A stretch of 51,515 nucleotides of DNA from the NCBI RefSeq assembly GCF_000425345.1, contig NZ_AUDG01000030.1, forward strand, positions 1-51,515. The letters run 5' to 3'. This DNA is from Rheinheimera baltica DSM 14885. GTDB lineage: Bacteria > Pseudomonadota > Gammaproteobacteria > Enterobacterales > Alteromonadaceae. Every line of letters begins with the position of its first letter. Position 1 is the first letter of the stretch. The position numbers were made by a program, and so were the translations under genes. Below the pieces are notes generated by a model that was not told where the DNA came from, did not search any database, and saw only the letters and a program-made list of their open reading frames with translations. Positions 35,383 to 45,700 of this stretch are shown here, one piece after another.

Positions 35383-37314
35383 TTAAAGTGCGGCGGGTTT
35401 ACCGACGTAATAACCTTGATTACCGTCAATAAACAACGATTCAAGCATATGTTTCTCTTCTTGTGTTTCAACACTTTCAGCGAATACGCCAACCCCTATA
35501 CGGTGTGCAAGGTCAATCATTAAACGCATAAAATACTGGTTGTTTTTGTCTTCGTTAATATGTCGGGTGTAACTGCCATCCATCTTGACGTAGTCAGGTT
35601 TTAAATCACGGAAAAATTTAAACGACGTAATGCCAACACCGAATTTTTCTACTGTGACACGTGCGCCTGCCCTGTGTGCCATATCAATAAAGCGTTTTGA
35701 TGTTTTTAGATTTTGTTGTAAACCAAATTCAGTAACCTCAAATACCAACTTGGCTGCAATGTGTGCGTCTTTTAATAAACGTCGTTCCAGCCAGATAATG
35801 AATTGATCATCATGTATGCAACGAGCCGATAAATTTAAGCCAAAGTATTGGTCTTGAAGGTTTTTATTTTTAATCGTTGTTAACGCTGTTTCAATAATAA
35901 GTCTGTCTACAGCGACAATTCGGTCTAATTTTTCGGCCATAGCCAAAAAGGATGCGGTAGGTAATATCTGACCTTCTTGGGTTTTAAAACGAACCAAAAT
36001 TTCAGAATAAGCTTTGGCGGATCGGTTTGACGGTTGAATGAGCTGCGCCAGTAATGAAATACGATGATTAGTTAACACGTCATCGATGACATTACGCCAG
36101 TTTTGGTTACCATAGCCACTGCTAGACATCTCTAATCCAGCAGATTCTTTCTGTAAATGCCAGGCGTTTGGCTGCTTGGTTTGTGCCAAACTAATCGACG
36201 TATCCGCTATCGCGAGTAGTTCTCCAAGTGCTTTGCCAGATTCGTAGCTTACCAAACCGGTATACGCCACAGAGTCCAGTTCTGCAGTTTTTTGATACTC
36301 GTTAAAACGGCTTTGTAGCTGCAGCGCAAAATTTTCAGCTTCTTTGGGGGTAACCCGCGGTAACAAAATACCAAAGTCAGAGCTATTAAGGCGGTAAACT
36401 TTATGTCCGGTATAAGTACCACACAGCTTTTTCACCAGGTCTGCGACTTCTTTTACGTAGTTATCGCCTTCTTGAAAGCCACGTGTTTGGTTAAGTGTTT
36501 GTAGTTCAGTGCAGCGCGTGATGGCAAAAATGCCAAAATCATTGGTTTCGCTTTGTCGGATAGTTTCTTCGTAGAATTGTACAAAGCGATTACGGTTGGG
36601 TAGCTCTGTTACCGGGTCTTTATAGGCTTCTTCAGCTATCTGATGGGCGTTTGATGCCATCTCACTGTATTGCGACCGGGTATAATTGGCTAGTTTTTGC
36701 AACGCAGTGTTAATTTCGGTAAATTCTGCGGGGATTTTATCCCAATCTGGTTCCGCTTTTTGTGGGTCTTGAATAAAGCGGTCTATTAGATCGTTGACTG
36801 CCGTTGTGGTGCGGCGATAGCTGCGGGTAATGCTACTTTTGCTAAGTAAAACAGGGAACCAACCAAGTAAAAACGGCATTATCATTAGGATAAACAACAT
36901 TAACTGAAACTGTCCCAGTCGTTGACCGAAATCAAGCTGATAACTGACTTGAATGTTATTTTCCTGGTTACGCAGCGTTTGTTGTTTAAATTCTGAACCA
37001 AACATCTTCAACAGCCAAACCGCAAAAGGAGCCTTATTGTCAGACACATTTTGTTCATGTAGCACAGTGCCATCCGTTTGGCTTATGCGCAGATTTTTTA
37101 GCGTAAAACTACGATCGAGTTGTCTACTTAACACTTTTGCATCACCAGTAATGTGATGCGCTAAAATTTGACTGATTGTCGTCCGGCTATTTTCTTCTGT
37201 TGTTGAAAGCTCTTGTTGAGTGTAAGACACCAAAACAGCCATAGCTGCAACTGCCAGCACAGTGGCCGACAAAAGCTGACTAATAAATAAAGTACGCAAT
37301 ATTCTCATAAGCAA
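35383..37314 (-). CDS. Membrane GGDEF-EAL protein with degenerate active sites (LapD-like layout)
   Basis: 643 residues: TM1 (about 10-30), a LapD/MoxY-like periplasmic segment (about 31-138), TM2 (about 139-158), then GGDEF-like and EAL-like domains. The GGDEF signature is replaced by NSSDF (VYRLNSSDFGIL). In the EAL domain the signature reads SEILVRF, and DDFGTG is replaced by EKFGVG, so the metal-binding Asp pair is missing. Synthesis and hydrolysis of c-di-GMP are both unlikely. A c-di-GMP receptor, or a CsrD-like RNA-turnover factor, fits better. It is a single gene between rsxA and the tRNA-Asn pair. Confidence 0.8.
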   Translation of the reverse strand: MLMRILRTLFISQLLSATVLAVAAMAVLVSYTQQELSTTEENSRTTISQILAHHITGDAKVLSRQLDRSFTLKNLRISQTDGTVLHEQNVSDNKAPFAVWLLKMFGSEFKQQTLRNQENNIQVSYQLDFGQRLGQFQLMLFILMIMPFLLGWFPVLLSKSSITRSYRRTTTAVNDLIDRFIQDPQKAEPDWDKIPAEFTEINTALQKLANYTRSQYSEMASNAHQIAEEAYKDPVTELPNRNRFVQFYEETIRQSETNDFGIFAITRCTELQTLNQTRGFQEGDNYVKEVADLVKKLCGTYTGHKVYRLNSSDFGILLPRVTPKEAENFALQLQSRFNEYQKTAELDSVAYTGLVSYESGKALGELLAIADTSISLAQTKQPNAWHLQKESAGLEMSSSGYGNQNWRNVIDDVLTNHRISLLAQLIQPSNRSAKAYSEILVRFKTQEGQILPTASFLAMAEKLDRIVAVDRLIIETALTTIKNKNLQDQYFGLNLSARCIHDDQFIIWLERRLLKDAHIAAKLVFEVTEFGLQQNLKTSKRFIDMAHRAGARVTVEKFGVGITSFKFFRDLKPDYVKMDGSYTRHINEDKNNQYFMRLMIDLAHRIGVGVFAESVETQEEKHMLESLFIDGNQGYYVGKPAAL

Positions 37315-37450
37315 TGACCACCAGATAAACCAGTTTCCTTGTCCTAACGCTTAATATAGTTTTAGGCACGCGCAATAGAAAGCTAATTAAATCAAAATAG
37401 TGATAAATATACAAAATAAGACAGAAAGGAGGAAAAACGTTAAGTAAAGG

Positions 37451-37527
37451 TGGCTCCCCAGACTGGACTCGAACCAGTGACCTACGGATTAACAGTCCGC
37501 CGCTCTAACCAACTGAGCTACTAGGGA
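37451..37527 (-). tRNA. tRNA-Asn (GUU), copy 2 of the tandem
   Basis: 77 nt on the minus strand, with CCA encoded. Acceptor arms TCCCTAG / CTGGGGA pair with one G-T. The D arm GTAGCTCAGTTGG, anticodon loop CTGTTAA (anticodon GTT) and T arm GGTTCGAGTCC are all present. It is identical to copy 1 and lies 28 nt downstream of it. Confidence 0.97.
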
Positions 37528-37555
37528 AGGGTGAATCAGTAACGTTAAAAACAGG

Positions 37556-37632
37556 TGGCTCCCCAGACTGGACTCGAACCAGTGACCTACGGATTAACAG
37601 TCCGCCGCTCTAACCAACTGAGCTACTAGGGA
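37556..37632 (-). tRNA. tRNA-Asn (GUU), copy 1 of the tandem
   Basis: 77 nt, identical to the other copy: GTT anticodon in a CTGTTAA loop, acceptor stem TCCCTAG / CTGGGGA and encoded CCA. It is promoter-proximal. Both genes are probably cut from one transcript. Confidence 0.97.
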
Positions 37633-37652
37633 ACAGCTTTCAACGGGGCGCA

Positions 37653-37681
37653 ATACTAATGCCAGCTATACCCCCTGTCAA
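37653..37681 (-). promoter_or_regulatory. Strong sigma70 promoter of the tRNA-Asn genes
   Basis: On the minus strand: consensus TTGACA (37681-37676), 17-bp spacer, TAGTAT (37658-37653), then the GC-rich TGCGCCCCG before the expected start. A GC-rich discriminator is typical of stable-RNA promoters under stringent (ppGpp) control. The tRNA 5' end is about 20 nt below the -10. Confidence 0.8.
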
Positions 37682-37827
37682 CACTTTGCCACAGGGATTT
37701 TTGCTAAGTTGCATCACTTGCATAATGTTTGAACAAAGCGTCGATTCTAGGAGCATTTTTTGGCCAAAAAGCCGACAGAAAAAAATGACAATTCCAATTA
37801 TCGATCAACCCTTTGCTGGCAGGGATT

Positions 37828-37866
37828 ACACAGAGTTACCCACAGAATCTGTGGATAACTCTGTGT
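37828..37866. repeat. 39-bp palindrome with a DnaA-box sequence
   Basis: ACACAGAGTTACCCACAGA (37828-37846), a central A, and TCTGTGGATAACTCTGTGT (37848-37866) are 19-bp inverted arms with one mismatch. The right arm contains TGTGGATAA, the complement of the strict DnaA box TTATCCACA. The left arm holds the one-mismatch version TTACCCACA in mirror orientation. There is no T run, so it is not a normal terminator. It sits in the ~500-bp region between the tRNA promoter and the MATE gene. Confidence 0.6.
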
Positions 37867-38066
37867 ACGGTGTGAGTGTTACTTTGGCTAAGGCTTGTTT
37901 TCACTGGTTTTGTTGCAGGTCAAGTAACTTGCGATGAAAATTTATATTCAATATAAACAATGGCTTAAGTATTTGGTTGTCGGTCGTCGTGTCAAACAGA
38001 AAGGTAGCAGTAAATCACGTTGAAATTGTGAACTGTTTTGCCTGGTTGGCGATATAAAGCTGAAGA

Positions 38067-38093
38067 TTGGTACAATTTATCAATTCGTACCAA
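38067..38093 (+). promoter_or_regulatory. Inverted repeat, candidate operator of the MATE-uvrB unit
   Basis: TTGGTAC (38067-38073) and GTACCAA (38087-38093) are perfect 7-bp arms. Just inside are AATT and AATT, so the symmetry continues with one extra base. It lies 64 nt before the chosen MATE start. Size and spacing suit a dimeric TetR- or MarR-type repressor, which is not encoded nearby. Confidence 0.4.
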
Positions 38094-38157
38094 AACACCA
38101 TGGCCTGTAGCCCTTGTTTTATCTACAATGACCCATTACCGAATTCAAGCTGTGACT

Positions 38158-39516
38158 ATGACAAACGCCAAATCTCCTGCTTCGCTAACGAAAGACAATA
38201 TTCAAACGACCCTGGTATCAATGACGTTGCCCATGCTTGTGGGGATGATTACATTGATGACGTTTAATTTGGTCGACACCTTTTTCATTAGTATGTTGGG
38301 TACTGTGCAGTTGGCTGCAATCAGTTTTACATTTCCAGTGTCTTTCGCTCTTATTAGCTTGTCCATCGGATTAAGTATTGGGACCTCAGCAGTAATTGCC
38401 AAAGCGCTGGGTGGCGGAAGATTGTCAGAAGCCCGAACTGATGGTCAGGTTGCGCTGGGGTTGTCGGCAGCGTTAGTTGCTGCGCTTGCTCTGCTAGGGT
38501 ATTTATTAACTGAACCATTATTTACGGCACTTGGCGCGTCGAAAGAGGTGTTGGTTTACATTCGGCAGTATATGGATATCTGGTTTTGTGGTGCGGTTTT
38601 GCTTGTACTGCCGATGGTAGGTAATGCAGTGCTGCGCGCTGCCGGCGATACTAAAACGCCTAGTATCATTATGGCCAGTTCAGGCTTGGTCAACGCGGTA
38701 CTTGACCCTGTGCTGATATTCGGTGTTGGCCCGTTGCCTGCGTTGGGGATGCAAGGTGCTGCTATTGCGACATTAATATCGTGGATATTTGGTTCTACGT
38801 TGATCTTGTACCTGCTGGTGAAGCGTGATCTTATCAGTACCGGCTGGATTTCGATAACGTTGCTATTAAGTGTGTGCCGCAAAATTCTCCGTATCGGACT
38901 ACCAGCGGCGGGTGCCAACATGTTAACGCCACTGGCAATGGGAGTATTAACCGCTATTATGGCCAGTTATGGTGCTGCTGCCGTCGCAGCTTTTGGTGTT
39001 GGCGCCCGTCTTGAAAGCCTTGCTTGCCTGGTTGTACTGGCTTTATCGATGACGTTACCGCCTTTCGTCAGTCAAAACTTCGGCGCTGGACTAATGTCCA
39101 GGGTGCAGCAAGCTTATCGTTTATGTGGACGTTTTGTCATGTTGTGGCAGTTAGGCGTCTACCTGGTAATGGCAGCATTGGCTTGGCCATTGGCAAGCTT
39201 GTTTAGCGATGAACCTGATGTACTGACCATTTTACGACAGTTTATCTGGATATTACCGTTAGCGTATGGCTTGCAAGGCATTACCATTTTAACTAATTCT
39301 TCTTTCAATGCCTTGCATCAGCCTGGCAGTGCGCTGTTGCTCAGTCTGGTACGTTTGTTTGTGTTTTATTTACCGTTCGCCTGGCTGGGTGGCAAACTTT
39401 ATGGCGTAGTTGGGCTTTTTGTTGGTTGTGTTATTGCCAACCTTTTTACCGCTATTTTAGCCTGGAATTGGTTTAACCGGGCGCTTCGGCGTACCTCTGA
39501 AGAGGCATTGTTATGA
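38158..39516 (+). CDS. MATE family efflux transporter
   Basis: 452 residues from [10 protein letters not shown], with twelve predicted membrane segments in two homologous halves. Family motifs are [21 protein letters not shown] at TM1-2, [28 protein letters not shown] and SQNFGAGL. It exports cationic or drug-like compounds with Na+ or H+ antiport. The frame opens at 38038, but the extra 40 residues are not MATE-like and would cover the inverted repeat; a start at 38128 is possible. No clear ribosome site. It overlaps uvrB by 4 nt. Confidence 0.88.
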   Translation: MTNAKSPASLTKDNIQTTLVSMTLPMLVGMITLMTFNLVDTFFISMLGTVQLAAISFTFPVSFALISLSIGLSIGTSAVIAKALGGGRLSEARTDGQVALGLSAALVAALALLGYLLTEPLFTALGASKEVLVYIRQYMDIWFCGAVLLVLPMVGNAVLRAAGDTKTPSIIMASSGLVNAVLDPVLIFGVGPLPALGMQGAAIATLISWIFGSTLILYLLVKRDLISTGWISITLLLSVCRKILRIGLPAAGANMLTPLAMGVLTAIMASYGAAAVAAFGVGARLESLACLVVLALSMTLPPFVSQNFGAGLMSRVQQAYRLCGRFVMLWQLGVYLVMAALAWPLASLFSDEPDVLTILRQFIWILPLAYGLQGITILTNSSFNALHQPGSALLLSLVRLFVFYLPFAWLGGKLYGVVGLFVGCVIANLFTAILAWNWFNRALRRTSEEALL

Positions 39517-41510
39517 CACGCGCATTTGAACTGGTATCACCTTATAAACCTGCAGGCGATCAGCCTCAAGCCATAGATAAACTGGTCGAGGGGCTGGAAT
39601 CTGGATTGGCGCATCAAACACTGCTCGGTGTTACCGGCTCCGGAAAAACCTTTACTATGGCCAGTGTTATTGCCCGCGTGAACAGACCAACACTTATTAT
39701 GGCGCATAACAAAACGCTGGCCGCGCAGCTGTATGGCGAAATGAAAGAGTTTTTTCCTCATAATTCGGTAGAGTACTTTGTTTCATATTATGATTACTAT
39801 CAGCCAGAAGCCTATGTGCCATCGACGGATACTTTTATAGAAAAAGATGCGTCAATTAACGAGCATATTGAGCAAATGCGTTTATCAGCGACTAAAGCTC
39901 TGATGGAGCGACGCGATGTAGTTATTATTGCTTCTGTGTCCGCTATCTATGGTTTGGGCGATCCCGAATCGTATATGAAAATGTTGTTACATTTGAAAGT
40001 AGGGGACATTGTCGACCAGCGCTTTATATTGCGCCGTTTAGCAGAACTACAGTACACGCGAAATGACATTGAATTTCAACGTGCAACTTATCGGGTGCGG
40101 GGAGACGTTATTGATGTTTTCCCTGCAGAATCTGACGATGTTGCCGTACGCATAGAGTTATTTGACGAAGAGATTGAACGCATCAGTATTTTCGACCCGC
40201 TTACTGGTTCAGTAGAGAAAGTGGTCACCCGTTACACCGTTTATCCCAAGACACACTACGTAACACCGCGTGAGAAAATTCTGGCGGCTGTTGATGACAT
40301 AAAAGTTGAGCTTAAACAGCGTCGCGACGAGCTGTTACAGAATAATAAATTAGTAGAAGAGCAGCGTCTAAGCCAACGTACCTTGTTTGATATTGAAATG
40401 ATGGTAGAACTGGGTTACTGCTCGGGCATTGAAAACTATTCCCGTTATTTATCTGGTCGAGCCAATGGCGAACCACCACCAACCTTACTGGACTACTTTC
40501 CAGCCGACGGATTAATGTTTATTGATGAGTCGCATGTCACGGTGTCACAAATTGGCGCTATGTATAAAGGTGACCGTTCGCGTAAAGAAAACTTAGTCAA
40601 TTATGGGTTTCGTTTACCTTCCGCTCTGGATAACAGGCCGCTTAAATTTGATGAATTTGAAGCCATTGCACCTCAACGTGTTTATGTATCAGCAACTCCA
40701 GCTGCATATGAGCTTGAGCAATCCGCTGGTGATATTATTGAGCAGGTTGTGCGGCCAACCGGATTGGTTGACCCTGTAATTGAAATTCGGCCAGTTGCAA
40801 CGCAAGTGGATGACTTACTGTCTGAGGCCTTTATTCGTGCAGAACGTAAAGAGCGGGTGTTAGTCACCACGTTAACCAAAAAAATGGCCGAAGCCCTTAG
40901 CGAGTACCTGCACGATCATGGTATTAAAGTACGTTATTTGCACTCTGATATCGATACCGTCGAGCGAATGGAGATTATTCGCGATCTACGCCTTGGTGTC
41001 TTTGATGTCTTGGTGGGCATAAACCTGTTACGTGAAGGCCTGGATATCCCTGAAGTGTCATTGGTGGCTATTCTTGATGCCGATAAAGAAGGCTTTTTGC
41101 GTTCTGAACGCTCGTTAATTCAAACCATTGGCCGTGCAGCGCGGAACCTGTCTGGCCGAGCCATTTTATACGCCGACCGTATTACCGGTTCAATGCAACG
41201 AGCCATTGATGAAACCGATCGGCGGCGGGCGAAACAACAGCAGTTCAATATTGAGCATGGTATTTCACCCAAAGCGATTACGAAAAAAGTGGGTGACGTG
41301 ATGGATCTGGGGCAAGACGCCAAAGCCACATTGCCCATGGTGGCAGAAAAGGTGCGCTTAGTTAAAGGTAAAACGCCTTATCAGGTTGAGGCTGAAATAA
41401 AACAATTGGAGCAGAAGATGCTGCAGCATGCCCGTGATTTAGAGTTTGAGCAAGCCGCACAGTTACGTGACAAAGTGCAGCTGTTAAAACAAGCTTTACT
41501 GGAGATTTAG
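39513..41510 (+). CDS. uvrB: Excinuclease ABC subunit B
   Basis: 665 residues. Walker A is [10 protein letters not shown] (about residue 40). [16 protein letters not shown] is the beta-hairpin/damage-binding region, [12 protein letters not shown] is Walker B, and helicase motifs V-VI are [13 protein letters not shown] and QTIGRAARN. The C-terminal UVR domain is [21 protein letters not shown]. UvrB verifies damage in nucleotide excision repair. The start overlaps the MATE stop (ATGA), so it is read mainly from the MATE transcript unless an internal promoter exists; no LexA box was seen. Confidence 0.98.
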   Translation: MTRAFELVSPYKPAGDQPQAIDKLVEGLESGLAHQTLLGVTGSGKTFTMASVIARVNRPTLIMAHNKTLAAQLYGEMKEFFPHNSVEYFVSYYDYYQPEAYVPSTDTFIEKDASINEHIEQMRLSATKALMERRDVVIIASVSAIYGLGDPESYMKMLLHLKVGDIVDQRFILRRLAELQYTRNDIEFQRATYRVRGDVIDVFPAESDDVAVRIELFDEEIERISIFDPLTGSVEKVVTRYTVYPKTHYVTPREKILAAVDDIKVELKQRRDELLQNNKLVEEQRLSQRTLFDIEMMVELGYCSGIENYSRYLSGRANGEPPPTLLDYFPADGLMFIDESHVTVSQIGAMYKGDRSRKENLVNYGFRLPSALDNRPLKFDEFEAIAPQRVYVSATPAAYELEQSAGDIIEQVVRPTGLVDPVIEIRPVATQVDDLLSEAFIRAERKERVLVTTLTKKMAEALSEYLHDHGIKVRYLHSDIDTVERMEIIRDLRLGVFDVLVGINLLREGLDIPEVSLVAILDADKEGFLRSERSLIQTIGRAARNLSGRAILYADRITGSMQRAIDETDRRRAKQQQFNIEHGISPKAITKKVGDVMDLGQDAKATLPMVAEKVRLVKGKTPYQVEAEIKQLEQKMLQHARDLEFEQAAQLRDKVQLLKQALLEI

Positions 41511-41649
41511 CGCACAGGTTTTTCCTTTCTGAATTTTAACAACGGGTTTATACTTGTTTGGTTTCGTACTCTTTATGTTGCTGTTATTGCAATAAATATA
41601 GCAATACAGCGGCCATTGCCTGTTAAATTTAAAGTCAGGAATGTTTACT

Positions 41650-42744
41650 ATGTCTGCTCACTATTCTCTTTTCCCGGCCGTGGTTTTTTCGTCGGTATTT
41701 TTTCTTTCAGCCTGCGATCAGGTTTCAGAGCAGCCCGTTGAACCCTTGGTTCGGCCTGTAAAGTTGTTTACGGTCAATTCGGGTGGTGTCGGTGTAATAC
41801 GGCAGTTTCCCGCGGTGGCAGAGCCAAGTGAAAATGTCAGGCTGACATTTCGGGTTAGTGGAAAATTAACGCAAATGCTGGTTCGGCCAGGCCAGGCGGT
41901 GACAGAGGGGCAGCTGTTAGCCAAATTAGATGATACCGATTTTGCTTTAAAGATGGAGCAAGCCAGTGCCCGTTATGAGCTGGCAAAAACTCAGTTTGAA
42001 CGCTCAGAGCAACTCATTAACCAAAAACTGGTATCGCAGTCTGTATATGATGAAGCCAAAGCGCAATTTCAGGTGGCAACCGCCGACTTGAAAACCAGCA
42101 ATACCGCACTAAGTTACACTGAATTACATGCGCCGTTTTCCGGCATTATCTCGAGGCAACTGATTGAAAATCATGAGAACGTTGCAGCTCAGCAACCTAT
42201 TCTTGAGTTGCAGTTACGCGGCAGTATCGATATTGCTATTCAAGTGCCGGAAGACGTAATTTCAAATGTAAAAAAAGACCTGGATTATCAACCAGAAGTG
42301 GTGTTCGACTCTCATCCGCAATACCGATACCGCGCCAAAGTTAAAGAATGGGATACCCGGCCCGATCCTGCGACCAATAGTTATAAGGTCGTGTTTAGTA
42401 TGCCAAATCCAGAGGAGTTTAATTTACTGGCAGGCATGACGGCAAATGTGATTGTTGAGATGGATAAAATTAGCCGCATTGAAAACCATGTCAGTTATAT
42501 TCCCGCAGGTGCTATTTTTAGCCCACCGCAGCAAAGCGTGCAGAATAAAGACAGCTTTGTCTGGGTCTATAACCCGCAATCTCATCTCGTTGCCCTTCGT
42601 CAGGTGAGTGTTGGCGAATTAACAAGCGCAGGCTTGGCTGTAACCGATGGCTTAGCTCCCGGTGAGCAAATTGTGAGTGCAGGTGTGCAGCAGCTACAAG
42701 ATGGCCAGCAAGTGCGGCCCTGGGTGCGTGAGCGGGGGCTATAA
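41650..42744 (+). CDS. RND efflux periplasmic adaptor lipoprotein
   Basis: 364 residues with a lipobox FFLSAC (Cys22). Lipoyl segments (RLTFRVSGKLTQMLVRPGQAVTEGQLLAKLDD), a hairpin (YELAKTQFERSEQLINQKLVSQSVYDEAKAQF) and a barrel domain follow. It carries substrates or couples the downstream pump to an outer-membrane channel. The start MSAHYS is preferred because AGGA lies 9 nt upstream; the ATG at 41641 is too close to that site. Confidence 0.9.
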   Translation: MSAHYSLFPAVVFSSVFFLSACDQVSEQPVEPLVRPVKLFTVNSGGVGVIRQFPAVAEPSENVRLTFRVSGKLTQMLVRPGQAVTEGQLLAKLDDTDFALKMEQASARYELAKTQFERSEQLINQKLVSQSVYDEAKAQFQVATADLKTSNTALSYTELHAPFSGIISRQLIENHENVAAQQPILELQLRGSIDIAIQVPEDVISNVKKDLDYQPEVVFDSHPQYRYRAKVKEWDTRPDPATNSYKVVFSMPNPEEFNLLAGMTANVIVEMDKISRIENHVSYIPAGAIFSPPQQSVQNKDSFVWVYNPQSHLVALRQVSVGELTSAGLAVTDGLAPGEQIVSAGVQQLQDGQQVRPWVRERGL

Positions 42745-42746
42745 CG

Positions 42747-45700
42747 ATGGATGTCGCCAGTTATTTTATCAAAAACCGGACTTCATCCTGGCTGTTTGCA
42801 TGCATTCTGTTTATTGGCGGCATTATTGCTTACAGCGGGCTTGGCCGGCTGGAAGATCCGCAGTTTACCTTAAAACAGGCGATGGTTGTGACACAATATC
42901 CTGGTGCGTCGCCGCAGCAGGTTGAAGAGGAAGTGAGTTATCCGCTGGAAAATGCTATACAGCAACTGCCTTATGTTTATCACGTTACGTCAGTGTCTAC
43001 GGCGGGGCAGTCGCAAATCATGGTAGAAATGAAAGACACTTACCGTGCGGCGCAGTTAAAACAAATTTGGGATGAATTACGACACAAAATCACCGATTTA
43101 CAAGGCCAGTTACCGCCAGGGGTTGGCACGCCCGCCGTGCGGGACGATTTTGGTGATGTGTATGGCATCTTGTATGCGATAACCGGTGAAGGCTTTAGCG
43201 ATGACGAACTTCGCGATTACGTTGATTTCTTACGACGTGAGCTGGTCACTGTGCCTGCAGTGGGCAAAATAGCCGTTGGTGGTGTGCAGCAAGAGCAAGT
43301 TATTGTGGAAATGTCGCGTTCGCGCTTAGCGGCACTGGGCATTTCTCCCGGGCAACTTGCCAGTTTGCTGCAAAGTCAAAACGTTGTATCTAATGCCGGA
43401 TCAATTCGGGTCGGTGCTGAACGGCTGCGCATTTTTCCGACTGGCGAGTTTCAGCAGGTGTCTGAGTTGGAAAACCTGATTATTAGTAACCCTGCAGCCA
43501 GTGAGCTGATTTACCTGGGTGATATTGCTACGGTTCATCGGGCTCCCACGGAAACACCAATGCAGGTGGTTCGCCATGGTGGGGAAAATGCGTTAACGTT
43601 GGGCATTTCTTTTACCTCGGGCGTTAATGTGGTAGATGCCGGCGCGCAAATAGCACAGCGCCTGAAGCAACTTCAATATAATCAACCTGTTGGTATAGAA
43701 CTGCATACTATTTATAACCAGCCGGATGAAGTCGCTAATTCAGTGAGTGGTTTTATCATTAACCTGGCAGAAGCGGTTGTTATTGTAGTAGTTGTACTGT
43801 TGGTTTTTATGGGACTGCGCAGTGGTTTTTTAATTGGCCTGATTTTGCTGCTAACGGTACTGGGGACCTTTATTTTTATGCGGCAAATGCAGATTGAACT
43901 GCAGCGCGTGTCACTGGGCGCGTTAATTATTGCATTGGGGATGTTAGTTGATAACGCCATAGTCATAACCGAAGGCATTTTAATTGGCATGCAGCGCCGG
44001 TTGAAATTTGCAGATGCTGCGTCACTTATTGTTAAACAAACTCAGTGGCCGTTACTAGGCGCAACCGTTATTGCTGTAACCGCTTTTGCTCCCATCGGTT
44101 TATCCAGTGATGCCACCGGTGAATTTGCAGGAAGCTTATTTTGGGTGTTGTTAGTGTCTTTACTGCTAAGTTGGGTAACAGCGATAACGTTGACACCTTT
44201 TTTTGCCAGTATTTTATTTAAAGACAAAACGCAGCCTGATGCGGTTGAGCAAGATAATAACGATGATATATACCAGGGGGTTATCTTTAACGTATATCGT
44301 GCCTTGCTGCACGGCGCCATGCGTTATCGTGGCTTAACCTATGTGCTGACTGCGTTGTTACTGCTTAGCAGCATAGTGGTGTTTGGTAAGGTAAAACAAG
44401 TGTTCTTCCCGCCATCAAATACGCCAATTTTTCTGGTCGATTTATGGCAGCCTGCCGGAAGTGACATCCGTCATTCTACCGCACAAGCAGAAGAAATTAT
44501 GGCGTATCTGTTGCTGCAGGATGGGGTAACCAATGTTACCTCAACCTCTGGTCGCGGCGCTGAACGTTTTATGCTGACTTATCAACCGGAAAAAATGTAT
44601 GCCAGCTACAGTCAGCTGATTGTGCGGATGGACGATAAAGATAAGCTACCGCTGTTGATGGCTCAGGTGCGTGATTATATTTACCAGCAACACCCGGCGA
44701 TAGAATCTAAGCTGATGCGGCTGGAGGTAGGTCCTTCGACACCGGCAAAAATTGAAGCACGTTTTAGCGGCGCCGATCCTGACGTACTAAGAGCCTTGTC
44801 TGAACAGGCACAAACAATTTTGCGTGCTGACGATGGCGCCAGAAATGTGCGCGACAATTGGCGCGACAGGCAGAAAATTATTCGCCCGCGTTTTAATGAA
44901 GCGATGGCACGCCGGGCAGGGGTGAGTAAGCAGGATATTGATGATGTGTTGTTAACCAGTATTTCGGGGAAAACACTCGGTGTTTATCGTGATGGTACGC
45001 ATTTATTGCCTATCGTTGTGCGCTCGCCATTAAGTGAAAGAGATAATGTTGATGCCCTGTATGACATACAGGTGTACAGCAGTAAACTGGCACGATATAT
45101 CCCTATTACGCAGGTTGTTAATGGTTTTGAATTGCAATGGGAAGACCCTCAAGTGCAGCGCAGAGACCGTAAACGTACTCTCACGGTGATGGCTGATCAC
45201 GACATTTTAGGTGATGACACCGCCGCCAACTTGTTAAAACGCGTAAAAACACAAATAGAGGCAATACCATTGCCAGCGGGCTATTTCCTGACATGGGGGG
45301 GGGAGTTTGAAGCGCAGCAAAAAGCACAAAAAGCGCTGTTTGGTTCTTTACCCATGGGCTATCTGGTGATGTTTATCATCACGGTATTACTATTTAATTC
45401 AATGCGATGTGCACTGGTGATTTGGGCATGTGTACCCCTGGCCATTATTGGTGTTAGCTTTGGTTTAAAAATTATGGGTGCCCCTTTTGGGTTTATGGCC
45501 TTGTTGGGCTTTTTGAGTTTGTCCGGTATGTTAATTAAAAACGGAATTGTATTGATAGAACAGATAAGGCTTGAACTGGAAGAGGGTAAAGCGGCTTACC
45601 AAGCGGTGTTCGACAGTGCAGTGAGTCGGGTTAGACCCGTTGCGATGGCTGCGGTTACCACCATTTTAGGTATGCTGCCGTTATTAGCAGATGACTTTTT

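Larger units (their letters stand above)
37633..38157. other. Intergenic region, tRNA-Asn to MATE gene
   Basis: About 500 bp without a supported gene. It holds the tRNA promoter (37653-37681), the 39-bp palindrome (37828-37866) and an inverted repeat before the MATE gene (38067-38093). A 92-codon frame at 37659-37937 runs across the promoter and the palindrome and is not called. No LexA box is visible upstream of the MATE-uvrB unit. Confidence 0.6.

Noticed and set aside
37659..37937. 92-codon plus-strand frame upstream of the MATE gene
   Set aside because: It crosses the tRNA promoter and the 39-bp palindrome, has no ribosome site and no recognisable domain.
38038..38157. 40-residue N-terminal extension of the MATE protein
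   Set aside because: The residues are not family-like, there is no ribosome site, and the extension would include the inverted repeat at 38067-38093.
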